From Streptosporangium minutum (GTDB taxonomy: Bacteria; Actinomycetota; Actinomycetes; Streptosporangiales; Streptosporangiaceae): 33,419 nucleotides of DNA. The notes under the pieces were generated by a model. That model did no database searches. It saw only the letters and a list, made by a program, of their open reading frames with translations, and was not told where the DNA came from. Below are positions 8,367-16,345 of this stretch, one piece after another. Both the position numbers and the translations under genes were made by a program. The stretch spans positions 1-33,419 of the forward strand of contig NZ_NGFP01000083.1 in the NCBI RefSeq assembly GCF_002149035.1, in the 5' to 3' direction. Position 1 is the first letter of the stretch; every line of letters starts with the position of its first letter.

Positions 8367-8468
8367 GCGGGGCATCGCCCGACCGTGACGTAGCGCTCGG
8401 CAGGCATGCCGCGATAAGCCAGGGGCAGTCTCTGCCCGTCCCCGGCCGCTCCGCCCCACGGAGGAACG

Positions 8469-9506
8469 ATGGCGCTCGACCAGGCAGCATCACCGGAACG
8501 GATCGGCGACACCGGCGTCCTGCGCTGGCCGGGCACATGGCGGGTCTACGTCGCCACGCGGAGCGAGGAGATCCGGGCCGACGCCGAGCGCGCCCTGACC
8601 ATGCGCGACGAGGCGGGCCAGCTGGTGTCGGTGGGCGAGGGCATCGGCAGGCACCTGGAGCGCGGGGAGTCCTACGCGCGCTCCAAGCACGGCCTGCGGC
8701 GCTGGCTGACCGGTCAGGCCATCGAGGGCGCCTGGTCCAACGTCAACAGCGCGACCGTGCTGCTGTACGGCGTGCTGCCGACGGTGGAGCTGTGCGGCCG
8801 GGCCCCCGAGGTGGTGGCGATCGGCCGGGCCTACCTGCCCGGCGACGATCCCCGGCTGACGCACCTGCAGGCCCGGCTGGCCGCCGGGGACCTGGGAGAG
8901 AACGACAGGCCGCTGATGCAGTCGGTGCTGCGGGCCGCCTACACCGCGCAGGCTCTGGAGACCGGCCGGGTCCGCAGCTTCCGCAACCTCCTGCTCGGCG
9001 GGGTGGTCATGCTGAGCCTGATCGTGCTGAGCGTGGTGGCCATCGGCGCGATCTGGCCGGACGCCATCCCGATGTGCGGCAACCAGTCGGTGGTCCAGGC
9101 CCAGGGGCTCATGCCCGCGCAGATCTGCCCCACCGGCTCCCTGCGGCCCAGCCGGGGCGACGTCCCCCTGGTGGCTCTGATCGGGATGCTGGGCGCGGCG
9201 CTGGCCACGGCGGCCTCGATCTCCACCCGCTCGGAGCTGTCCACGCGCTACTCGCTGGCGGTGGTCCAGAACATGCTCAAGGCCCCCGCCGGGGTGGCCA
9301 CCTCCGTGCTGGGCCTGCTGATCCTGAACTCCGGCTTCGTCCCCGGCTTCGCGGGACTCGGCTCCCAGCCCGCCATCCTGGTCTGGGCCATGGCGTTCGG
9401 GTACGGCCAGCAGGTCGTCACCCGCTTCGTCGACCAGCGAGCCGACAACCTCCTCATGGCCGCCTCACCGCTCACCCCGGCGGGCAAGGGGACCCGGGCC
9501 GCGTGA
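8469..9506 (+). CDS. Unrecognised membrane protein with a soluble N-terminal half
   Basis: I do not recognise the family. The 345-residue product has a charged, helical, soluble N-terminal region (about 1-165) rich in Arg and Glu (for example EEIRADAERALTMRDEAGQL), then hydrophobic segments at about 173-195, 237-256 and 270-315, the last probably being two helices. Between the first two lies a loop with two cysteines (MCGNQ and QICPTG), which could form a disulfide if the loop faces outside. The start ATG at 8469 has GGAGG at 8460-8464. It lies 102 bp downstream of purD, so co-transcription is possible, but nothing ties it to purines. No enzymatic motif was seen. Confidence 0.8.
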   Translation: MALDQAASPERIGDTGVLRWPGTWRVYVATRSEEIRADAERALTMRDEAGQLVSVGEGIGRHLERGESYARSKHGLRRWLTGQAIEGAWSNVNSATVLLYGVLPTVELCGRAPEVVAIGRAYLPGDDPRLTHLQARLAAGDLGENDRPLMQSVLRAAYTAQALETGRVRSFRNLLLGGVVMLSLIVLSVVAIGAIWPDAIPMCGNQSVVQAQGLMPAQICPTGSLRPSRGDVPLVALIGMLGAALATAASISTRSELSTRYSLAVVQNMLKAPAGVATSVLGLLILNSGFVPGFAGLGSQPAILVWAMAFGYGQQVVTRFVDQRADNLLMAASPLTPAGKGTRAA

Positions 9507-9933
9507 ACACCCCGGAGACCGGGGAGGCCTGAGCACGCCGCCGGACGCGCGCCCGCGCGAACACGCCGGCGGGCACCCGAGCACACCGGACGGACGTCCG
9601 GCCGCGCGAACACGCCGGCGGGCACCCGAGCACACCGAACGGACTCCGGGACGCCCGAGCACGCCGGACGGACGCCCGGGGCGGGGGAATTTCTCAGGGG
9701 TCCGATCGCCTGGAACGCCGCTGTCGCGGGCGGATCCGCCGTACGGATGCGGGACCATTGCGTGGAGACTCACGAGCGATCGAGTGATCAGAGGCTCGAC
9801 GGGTAGTTGCCATCCGAAGTGGCCGGTTCAGGGGTACCCAGCGGCTACTGTTGGCCGATAACCCCCGGCTGCCGCCACTCGTTCTCGCATCATCCCCAAT
9901 CCCCAGCTTCCCCTTCCCCAAGGAGCATGACGT
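9507..9933. other. 427-bp intergenic region before murA
   Basis: It contains the direct repeat at 9553-9637 followed by further degenerate copies to about 9690, then a less GC-biased 200 bp that probably holds the murA promoter (for example TACTGT near 9846). I found no gene in it. Confidence 0.6.
9553..9637. repeat. 36-bp perfect direct repeat, period 49
   Basis: The copies at 9553-9588 and 9602-9637 are identical. Decayed partial copies (CGAGCACGCCGGACGGACG) follow near 9655-9675. The array has a CGAGCAC-CCGGACGGAC theme, and lies just downstream of the membrane protein gene. Confidence 0.85.
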
Positions 9934-11202
9934 ATGGTCCGTTACCGCGTGCGCGGTGGCAACCCCCTCCGTGGAACCGCCTTCATCCAGGGCGCCAAGA
10001 ACGCCGTGCTGCCCATGATCGGTGCGGCGCTCCTGGCGGCCAAGGGCCGTACGGTGCTGCGCAATGTCCCCATCATCGAGGACGTGCGCCGGGCGGTCGA
10101 GCTGGCCGAGGCGATCGGCGCCAAGGTCGAGCTCCACGAGGCGGAACGCACCCTGGTCATCGACGCCTCCCGCCTGAAGAGCCCGGTGCTGCCCGCGGAG
10201 ATCGCCCGCCGCTTCCGCGGCTCCGTGCTGTTCGTTCCCGCGCTGCTGCACCGCCTCGGCGAGGCGATCATCGAGGGCGTGGGCGGATGCAACCTGGGCA
10301 GCCGCAACCTCGACTTCCACTACCTGGGCTACAAGCGCCTGGGCGCGATCGTGGACGAGGGCGACTCCGTCATCCACGTCAAGACGGCCGGCTTCACCGG
10401 CGCCACGCTGTACCTGGACACTCCCTCGCACACCGGCACCGAGAACCTGATCATGGCGGCCGCCCTCGGGCGCGGCACCACCGTGATCGAGAACGCGGCG
10501 CTGGAGCCCGAGGTCCTCGACGTGATCGAGATGCTGACCCGGATGGGCGCCAGGATCAGCGGCGGCGGCACCGGATTCATCACGGTGGAGGGCGTGGAGG
10601 AGCTCCAGGCCGTCGAGCACACCGTGATGCCCGACCGCCTCGACGCGGGCGTGTTCGCCATGGCCGCGGCCATCACCGGTGGCGAGGTCAACCTGGTCGG
10701 CGCCGACCTGGACCACCTCGGCGTGGTCCGCTACAAGCTGGAGCAGATGGGGGTGGAGTTCTCCGACCACGGCGCGGTGCTCCACGTGCGCCGGGACCGC
10801 CCGCTGCGCCCGATCAACGTGATCACCGACACCTACCCCGGCTTCGCCACCGACCTGCAGTCGCCGATCATGACGGTCGCCTGCCTCGCCGACGGCGCCA
10901 GCTACATTCACGAGCGCATCTTCGACGGCCGGTTCGCCCTGGCCTCCGAGCTGAACAAGATGGGCGCCGACATCGAGGTCAAGGAGAACGGCGCCGTCGT
11001 CCGTGGCGCGACCCCGCTGACGGGAACCGAGGTGACCGCGCACGACCTGCGTTCCGGAATCGCCCTCGTTCTCGCCGGTCTCGCCGCCGAAGGGGAGACC
11101 GTGATCGAATCGGGTTATCTCATCGACCGCGGCCACTCATATCTGGCCGAGCGTATGCAGGCGCTGGGCGCAGATGTGAGGCGAGAGATTTCTTCCTCAT
11201 AA
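9934..11202 (+). CDS. murA: UDP-N-acetylglucosamine 1-carboxyvinyltransferase (MurA type)
   Basis: This 422-residue enolpyruvyl transferase moves enolpyruvate from PEP to UDP-GlcNAc, the first committed step of peptidoglycan precursor synthesis in the cytoplasm. Key residues are visible: K22 and N23 in GAKNAVLPM, the loop cysteine C119 in EGVGGCNLGSRNLDFH (the residue alkylated by fosfomycin), R124, the catalytic aspartate in DTYPGFATDLQ, and the C-terminal HDLRSGIALVLAGLA with the conserved arginine. The loop differs from the commonest form GGCAIGARPVDLH, so it may be a divergent branch or second copy. AGGAG at 9921-9925 lies 8 bases before ATG 9934. Confidence 0.93.
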   Translation: MVRYRVRGGNPLRGTAFIQGAKNAVLPMIGAALLAAKGRTVLRNVPIIEDVRRAVELAEAIGAKVELHEAERTLVIDASRLKSPVLPAEIARRFRGSVLFVPALLHRLGEAIIEGVGGCNLGSRNLDFHYLGYKRLGAIVDEGDSVIHVKTAGFTGATLYLDTPSHTGTENLIMAAALGRGTTVIENAALEPEVLDVIEMLTRMGARISGGGTGFITVEGVEELQAVEHTVMPDRLDAGVFAMAAAITGGEVNLVGADLDHLGVVRYKLEQMGVEFSDHGAVLHVRRDRPLRPINVITDTYPGFATDLQSPIMTVACLADGASYIHERIFDGRFALASELNKMGADIEVKENGAVVRGATPLTGTEVTAHDLRSGIALVLAGLAAEGETVIESGYLIDRGHSYLAERMQALGADVRREISSS

Positions 11203-11204
11203 TC

Positions 11205-11232
11205 AGCGGGTTTCAGTCTCTCAAAAACCGCT
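11205..11232 (+). terminator. Possible weak terminator after murA
   Basis: AGCGG at 11205-11209 can pair with CCGCT at 11228-11232, with further TTT/AAA pairing across one mismatch, immediately after the murA stop codon. The stem is imperfect, so this is tentative. Confidence 0.3.
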
Positions 11233-11367
11233 CTGACCTGTGTAAACAGTTACAGTTAGGGGTTTAGCCGGGGGGTTCCTCCCGGAATTGGCGTCAAATC
11301 GGGCGTGACATTACGGCCCCCGCAAGCGATCGTTCCAAAAGAGAGCCGAAAACAAACGGACAGCAGG

Positions 11368-12717
11368 ATGGGACGAACATTGGTCGAGCGGGCCGAAGAA
11401 ACTCCACGAGTGTCACGCCCGGGTGCCATGACACCGGACCTCACTATCGGTGTGGTGGGCCCCCATGACCTCGTCGAGCGAGTGATGCTCATGGGACACG
11501 CGGCGGCACCCCTGCCCTGCCGCCTGGTAGCCGCTGCCTACCGGGACGAGCAGGAGGCCGCCGACAAAGTCACGCGCCTGGGGGCAGGGGTGGACGCCTG
11601 TCTGTTCGCCAGCCCGGTCCCCTATGACCTGGCCAGGCGTTCGGGGGTGCTGACGATGCCGGCGACCTACGTCCAGCTCGGCGGCGCCGCGTTGATCGCC
11701 GCCCTGGCCCGGGCGGCACTGGACGAACGGATCGACCCGCGCAGGGTCAGCGTCGACGTGCTGAGCCGGGCCGACGTCGAGGAGGCCTACACCGATCTGA
11801 GTCTGCCGGTGGTGGACGTGCACAGCCGTGACGAGCCGGGGGCCACCGGCACGATCGCGGCCTTCCACGAACGCCTGGTCCGCCAGGGCAGCACCAGCGG
11901 GGCGCTGACCTGCCTGCCCGCCGTCGCCGACCGCCTGCAGACGGCCGGGGTCCCGGTGGTCAGGATCCGGCCGACGTCCGCGGCGGTCCGTACGGCGCTG
12001 CACACGGCCGCGCTGCTCGGTGCGCACCACCGGCTGGAGGAGTCACAGCTCACCGTCGTCCTGGTGGAGGTGCCGACGCTCCGCGAACCGGTCCGCCGGG
12101 CCGCGCCGCGCTACTGGCGCGACGAGCTCCGGCTGTCCCTGCACCGGCTGCTGGTGCAGGAGGCGAACCGGATCAACGCGTCGGTGACCTCGATCGACGA
12201 CCACAGCTACATGGTCACCGCGACCCGTGGCTCGGTGGCCACGGCCACGGAGGGCTTCCGGGTGCTGCCGTTCGCGGCGCGGGTCCGTGACGAGCTGGGT
12301 CTGGCGGTCGAGGTGGGCGTCGGCATGGGCCGTACCGCCCACGACGCCGAGTCCCACGCGCGGGCGGCGCTGGCGCGCACGCAGGCGGGCAAGCAGGCGC
12401 AGGGCTTCGCGGTGGACCGCGAGGGCCGGGCGCTCATCCCCGCGCCCAGGATGCCTCCGCAGGGCGGCGGGCCGCTGAAGCCGAAGGGCGTGGAGGTGCT
12501 GGCCCGGCTGGCGGCCAAGCTGGAGGGGGGCGACACGGTGGTGGACGCGGAGGGCGCGGGCAAGATGCTCGGCGTCACACCGCGTACGGCACGGCGGCTG
12601 CTGCGCACGTTGGTCGACGAGGGACTCGCGTGGCCGCTTCCGCCCAACCGCACCCCGCAGCCGGGCCGTCCCCGCCAGCTCTACCGGCTGATCGTGGAGA
12701 AGCTCGGCAGCCGCTGA
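11368..12717 (+). CDS. Unassigned multidomain transcriptional regulator (C-terminal winged helix)
   Basis: This product of about 449 residues is not one I can place in a named family. Residues from TIGVVGPHDLVERVMLMG to about 130 look like an alpha/beta sensory domain resembling the N-terminal part of PrpR-type regulators. A central segment (about 240-345) with EVGVGMGRTAHDAESHARAAL looks like a degenerate cyclase/GGDEF-like ferredoxin fold without a GGDEF motif. The C-terminus (about 375-445), with GAGKMLGVTPRTARRLLRTL and GRPRQLYRL, is a clear winged helix-turn-helix. No membrane segment is seen. The start is uncertain: ATG 11368 is given, but ATG 11428 begins right at the first strand and GTG 11305 is also in frame; none has a good Shine-Dalgarno sequence. 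Confidence 0.75.
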   Translation: MGRTLVERAEETPRVSRPGAMTPDLTIGVVGPHDLVERVMLMGHAAAPLPCRLVAAAYRDEQEAADKVTRLGAGVDACLFASPVPYDLARRSGVLTMPATYVQLGGAALIAALARAALDERIDPRRVSVDVLSRADVEEAYTDLSLPVVDVHSRDEPGATGTIAAFHERLVRQGSTSGALTCLPAVADRLQTAGVPVVRIRPTSAAVRTALHTAALLGAHHRLEESQLTVVLVEVPTLREPVRRAAPRYWRDELRLSLHRLLVQEANRINASVTSIDDHSYMVTATRGSVATATEGFRVLPFAARVRDELGLAVEVGVGMGRTAHDAESHARAALARTQAGKQAQGFAVDREGRALIPAPRMPPQGGGPLKPKGVEVLARLAAKLEGGDTVVDAEGAGKMLGVTPRTARRLLRTLVDEGLAWPLPPNRTPQPGRPRQLYRLIVEKLGSR

Positions 12718-12770
12718 GCCCCTCCCGTCGTTCCCCGTGATCCGGGGGCGCTCCGCTCCGCGCGGCGGGC

Positions 12771-12791
12771 CCCGGACCACGGCGGTCCGGG
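12771..12791 (+). terminator. Hairpin after the regulator gene
   Basis: A perfect 8-bp stem (CCCGGACC with GGTCCGGG) and 5-base loop lie 53 bases after the stop codon. Confidence 0.5.
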
Positions 12792-12840
12792 CCGCGTCTC
12801 ACGGTCCGGACCTCGCGGGCGTTCTGTCGGACATGAAGGC

Positions 12841-12846
12841 TATTGT
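12841..12846 (+). promoter_or_regulatory. -10 hexamer TATTGT, probable leaderless start of the EamA gene
   Basis: TATTGT ends 8 bases before the ATG at 12855. There is no Shine-Dalgarno sequence. Confidence 0.4.
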
Positions 12847-12854
12847 CATGAGCT

Positions 12855-13793
12855 ATGGGTCATGACACTACTGACAGCCGCAGGTCGCTGCTCGTCTGGG
12901 GAGCACTGGCGATCGTCTACGTGGTGTGGGGATCGACCTACCTCGCGATCCGGATCACCATCGAGACCGTCCCGCCGCTGCTCAGCGGGGCCATGCGCTT
13001 CAGCACGGCCGCGCTGGTCCTCGGCGCCGCGCTGCTCCTGCTCCGGGGATGGCGGGTCTTCCGGATGACCTGGAAGGAGCTGGGCGGAGCCGCCCTGGTC
13101 GGGGTGCTGCTGCTGAACGCCGGCAACGGCCTCGTCGCGGTGGCCGAGCAGCACATCTCCAGCGGGCTGGCGGCGCTGCTGGTGGCCTCGGTGCCGCTCT
13201 GGCTGGTGATCTTCAGGATCGTCGCCAGGGACATGCCGCAGGTGCTGACGCTGGCCGGGGTGCTCATCGGGTTCGGCGGGGTGGCGGTGCTGTCGCTGAC
13301 CGGCGGGGGCAGCGCGGCGGACGGCACCGGGATCGCGATCATCCTGCTGGCGTCGATGTCGTGGTCGGCGGGCTCGTTCCTGTCCGCCCGGATCCCGATG
13401 CCCGCCAACCCCTTCGTCGCCAGCACGGTCGAGATGGCCGCCGGCGGGATCGGGCTCGCGCTGACCAGCACGGTCGTGGGCGAGCACCTCGACCTCGGCG
13501 CGGTCTCCGGGCGTTCCTGGGCCGGGCTGGCCTACCTGGTCCTGATGGGCTCCCTGGTCGGCTTCACCGCCTACGTGTGGCTGCTGGGCGCCGCCCCGAT
13601 CTCGCTGGTCTCCACCTACGCCTACGTCAACCCCGTCGTGGCGGTCGCCCTCGGCGCGCTCGTCCTGAGCGAACCGGTCACGACCTCGATGGTCGCCGCG
13701 GGCCTGGTGATCGTCCTCGGCGTGGCCCTGGTGGTCTCCACCGAGCGCCGCAAGAACGCCCCGGCCGAGGAGAAGGAGCCCGCGTCCGTGTAG
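12855..13793 (+). CDS. EamA/DMT superfamily transporter
   Basis: This 312-residue polytopic membrane protein shows about ten hydrophobic helices arranged as two EamA repeats (about 12-140 and 155-290), the layout of drug/metabolite transporters such as RhtA and YedA. The opening segment VVWGSTYLAIR is characteristic, and the second repeat has STYAYVNPVVAVALGALVLSEP, the usual late signature. The family exports amino acids, nucleosides or other metabolites; the substrate cannot be read from sequence. The C-terminal tail is charged and cytoplasmic. It is flanked by its own probable promoter and a hairpin overlapping its stop codon, so it looks monocistronic. Confidence 0.93.
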   Translation: MGHDTTDSRRSLLVWGALAIVYVVWGSTYLAIRITIETVPPLLSGAMRFSTAALVLGAALLLLRGWRVFRMTWKELGGAALVGVLLLNAGNGLVAVAEQHISSGLAALLVASVPLWLVIFRIVARDMPQVLTLAGVLIGFGGVAVLSLTGGGSAADGTGIAIILLASMSWSAGSFLSARIPMPANPFVASTVEMAAGGIGLALTSTVVGEHLDLGAVSGRSWAGLAYLVLMGSLVGFTAYVWLLGAAPISLVSTYAYVNPVVAVALGALVLSEPVTTSMVAAGLVIVLGVALVVSTERRKNAPAEEKEPASV

Positions 13794-13802
13794 GACGCGG
13801 GC
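13778..13802. terminator. 10-bp hairpin overlapping the EamA stop codon
   Basis: A perfect 10-bp stem (13778-13787 with 13793-13802) encloses a 5-base loop containing most of the TAG stop at 13791-13793. It may act in both directions, because hisC ends nearby on the other strand. Confidence 0.7.
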
Positions 13803-13865
13803 CCGTCGGATCCCCGGTCCGCCCCCGGGACGCCGGAGGCGGGCAGCCCGGCCCCGGAAGGGCCG

Positions 13866-14927
13866 TCAGGCGGCCCTGAAGGCCGCCGCCGCGGCGAGGA
13901 AGGTGTCGTTGGCCTCCGGGGAGCCGATGGAGACCCTGGCCCCCTCTCCGGCGAAGGGACGGACCGCGACCCCCTCGGACGCGCAGGCCTCGGCGAACTC
14001 CGTCGTGCGCTCGCCCAGCCGGAGCCAGACGAAGTTGGCCTCGGTGATGGGCACCGTCCAGCCCTGGGCGATCAGCGCCTCGCGGACCCGGGTGCGCTCC
14101 TTGACCACGGTGTCCACCCGCTCCAGCAGCTCGTCCTCGGCCGCCAGGGAGGCGACGGCGGCGGCCTGGGCCAGGTGGTTGACCGCGAAGGGCACGATCG
14201 TCTTCCGTACGGCGGCCGCCACCGGCTCGCCGGCGATCAGGTAGCCCACCCGGAGCCCGGCCAGGCCGTACGCCTTGGAGAACGTCCGCAGCACGGCCAC
14301 GTTCGGCCGGTCGCGGTAGACGGTGAGCCCGTCGGTGACGTCGGCGTCCCTGACGTACTCGCGGTAGGCCTCGTCGAGGACGACGAGCACGTCCTCCGGG
14401 ACCCGGTCGAGGAAGGCCGCCAGCTCGGCCGCGTGGACGACCGTGCCGGTGGGGTTGTTCGGGTTGCAGACGAAGATCATGCGCGTCTGCGGGGTGATCG
14501 CCTCGGCCATGGCGTCCAGGTGGTGCGTCTCGCCCAGGAGCGGGACCCGGACGGAGGTCGCCCCCGCCAGGTCGGCCAGGAGCGGGTAGGCCTCGAACGA
14601 CCGCCAGGCGTAGATCACCTCGGCGCCCGGCTCGCTCACGGTCTCGAAGAGCTGCTGGGCCACCGTCACCGAACCGGGGCCGAGCGCGACGTGCTCCGGC
14701 GGCACGCCGTACCGTTCGGCGAGGGCCTCGGTCAGGCCGGTCGCCGCCGGGTCGGGATAGCGGTGGATCTCCGAGGCGGCCTTCGCGATCGCCTCGACCA
14801 CGGAAGGCAGCGGGCCGTAGGGGGATTCGTTCGAAGACAGCTTGTAGGACCGGCCGTCGGCTGACACCACGGCCTTGCCCGCCTTGTAGGGGGGCATTGT
14901 GTCCAGAATCGCGCGGAAACGAGGCAT
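13866..14927 (-). CDS. hisC: Histidinol-phosphate / aromatic aminotransferase (HisC/Pat type)
   Basis: This 353-residue PLP enzyme of the class I/II aminotransferase fold is most like the actinobacterial HisC2/Pat branch, which transaminates histidinol phosphate or aromatic 2-oxo acids such as phenylpyruvate. Visible PLP-site residues are Y57 (HRYPDP), N157 (CNPNNPTG), D185 and Y188 (VLDEAYREY), the Schiff-base lysine K218 in [10 protein letters not shown], and R226 in [15 protein letters not shown] near 33-41 is typical. Length is standard. It is not in a his operon, which favours the Pat-like role, but substrate choice cannot be settled here. TAAAGT ends 6 bases before the ATG, suggesting a leaderless mRNA. 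Confidence 0.92.
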   Translation of the reverse strand: MPRFRAILDTMPPYKAGKAVVSADGRSYKLSSNESPYGPLPSVVEAIAKAASEIHRYPDPAATGLTEALAERYGVPPEHVALGPGSVTVAQQLFETVSEPGAEVIYAWRSFEAYPLLADLAGATSVRVPLLGETHHLDAMAEAITPQTRMIFVCNPNNPTGTVVHAAELAAFLDRVPEDVLVVLDEAYREYVRDADVTDGLTVYRDRPNVAVLRTFSKAYGLAGLRVGYLIAGEPVAAAVRKTIVPFAVNHLAQAAAVASLAAEDELLERVDTVVKERTRVREALIAQGWTVPITEANFVWLRLGERTTEFAEACASEGVAVRPFAGEGARVSIGSPEANDTFLAAAAAFRAA

Positions 14928-14933
14928 GGCCTT

Positions 14934-14939
14934 ACTTTA
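14934..14939 (-). promoter_or_regulatory. -10 hexamer TAAAGT before hisC
   Basis: On the minus strand TAAAGT lies 6 bases upstream of the ATG at 14927, suiting a leaderless start. It sits in the 62-bp region shared with the divergent Uma2 gene. Confidence 0.4.
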
Positions 14940-14989
14940 TGAGGAGCGGGCGGATGGGGCATCATCCTGGAAGACTGGAGGTGAGAGGC

Positions 14990-15652
14990 ATGCCTGACCG
15001 GGAGGACAACATGAGCATCGCACCGCCGGCCGAGACCGAGCGGCCCAACACGGAGACGGCCGGGGCGGAGTCTCCCAAGCTGGAGCCCGTTCCCGACTGG
15101 ATCATCCCGTCATCGGATGGTTTCACCGCAGAGGACCTCGACCGGCTGCGGGGGATTCCCTCTCACACCGAGCTGATCGATGGCACTCTCGTCTTCGTGA
15201 GCCCCCAGACCCGTTTCCACTCACTCGTCATGTTCCTCCTGGAGCGAGAGCTCCGCCGCACTGCTCCGACGGAGTTGCGGGTCCGCAGGGAGATGACCGT
15301 GACGCTCGGGGAGCGCCAGCGTCCCGAACCCGATCTCATCGTGGTCCGCGCCGACGGCGACCTGGGTCTGAAGCAGACCACCTACCAACCCGCCGACGTC
15401 GTCCTGGCCGTCGAGGTGGTCTCCGCCGAGTCCGAGGTCCGCGACCGGGAGCGCAAGCCCCAGCTCTACGCGGCGGCGGGCATCCCCCATTTCTGGCGGA
15501 TCGAGAACGCCGAAGGCCGTCCGACGGTCTACGTCTACGAGCTGGACCCGGCCACCAAGGCCTACGTCGCCACGGGTATCCACCACGACCGGCTGAAGCT
15601 CACCGTCCCCTTCGACCTCGACATCGACCTGGCGGAGATCGACGACCTCTGA
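14990..15652 (+). CDS. Uma2 family protein (restriction endonuclease-like fold, DUF820)
   Basis: This 220-residue protein matches the Uma2 family, often in many copies in actinobacteria and cyanobacteria, with a PD-(D/E)xK nuclease fold but mostly unknown biological role. Visible features are ELIDGTLVFVSPQTRFHS, ERQRPEPDLIVV with the active-site PD pair, VLAVEVVSAES with the acidic residue, and RDRERKPQLYAAAGIPHFW carrying the lysine. The nuclease residues look intact. The ATG at 14990 is preceded by GGAGG at 14977-14981. It is divergent from hisC and ends 8 bases from the convergent NrtR-like gene. No adjacent methylase or toxin partner is present. Confidence 0.92.
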   Translation: MPDREDNMSIAPPAETERPNTETAGAESPKLEPVPDWIIPSSDGFTAEDLDRLRGIPSHTELIDGTLVFVSPQTRFHSLVMFLLERELRRTAPTELRVRREMTVTLGERQRPEPDLIVVRADGDLGLKQTTYQPADVVLAVEVVSAESEVRDRERKPQLYAAAGIPHFWRIENAEGRPTVYVYELDPATKAYVATGIHHDRLKLTVPFDLDIDLAEIDDL

Positions 15653-15660
15653 GCCCCCGC

Positions 15661-16335
15661 CTACTCCTTGAGGGAGCGGAGCATCGGCGGGTGGAGCAGC
15701 ACGGCCGGTCCACGGCGGTAGAGCTTGGCGGGACGGCCGCCGTCGCGGGTGGTGGTGCGGCCGGTGGGCACCAGGAAGCCCTCGGCCTTGGTGACCTTGC
15801 GGTGGAAGTTGCGCGGGTCCAGGGTGCGGCCCCAGACGATCTCGTAGACCCGGCGCAGGTCGGCGACGGTGAACTCCGGGGGGCAGAAGGCAGCGCCCAG
15901 CGGGGTGTACTCCAGTTTGCCCCGGGCGCGCTCGATCCCGTCGACCATGATGCGCCGGTGGTCGAAGGCCATCTCCCGGAGCGAGGAGACCGGCTGCCAG
16001 CTCATGTGCGCCTCGGTGGAGGCCGGCAGGTCGGGGGCGAGGCCGAGGTAGGCGACGCTCAGGACGCGCTGGCGCGGGTCGCGGTCGGGATAGCCGTAGG
16101 TCTGGAGCTGCTCCAGATGGACCGGGGCGCCGGGCAGGCCGGCCCGTTCGGCGAGGACCCGGGCCGCGGCGGCGGGCAGATCCTCGTCAAGCTGGATGAA
16201 GCCGCCTGAGAGGGCCCAGCGTCCCTCGTAGGGCGAGTTGTCCCGCCGCCAGACGAGCGCGCTCAGCGCCTGGCAGCGCACCGTGAGGACGACCAGATCC
16301 ACGCTGACGGGAATGCGCGGAACCATGCCAGGCAC
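15661..16335 (-). CDS. NrtR-like Nudix-domain transcriptional regulator
   Basis: The 224-residue protein has an N-terminal Nudix domain (about 10-140) and a C-terminal winged helix (about 150-220, with FTVADLRRVYEIVWG, NFHRKV and GRPAKLYRR), the layout of NrtR, a repressor of NAD-metabolism genes that senses ADP-ribose. The Nudix box at GGFIQLDEDL...RVLAERAGL keeps the first Glu and the Arg but has V and R where the metal-binding REXXEE glutamates should be, so hydrolase activity is doubtful and a sensing role is likely. No NAD gene lies nearby. The start may be GTG 16335 or ATG 16326; a TATAAA at 16353-16358 lies within the end of the upstream gene. Confidence 0.88.
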   Translation of the reverse strand: MPGMVPRIPVSVDLVVLTVRCQALSALVWRRDNSPYEGRWALSGGFIQLDEDLPAAAARVLAERAGLPGAPVHLEQLQTYGYPDRDPRQRVLSVAYLGLAPDLPASTEAHMSWQPVSSLREMAFDHRRIMVDGIERARGKLEYTPLGAAFCPPEFTVADLRRVYEIVWGRTLDPRNFHRKVTKAEGFLVPTGRTTTRDGGRPAKLYRRGPAVLLHPPMLRSLKE

Positions 16336-16345
16336 GTTACACCGG

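Noticed and set aside
14990-16335. Uma2 and the NrtR-like gene as a defence or toxin-antitoxin pair
   Set aside because: They converge tail to tail, both families are common housekeeping-type accessory genes in actinobacteria, and no methylase, toxin or other defence gene is nearby.
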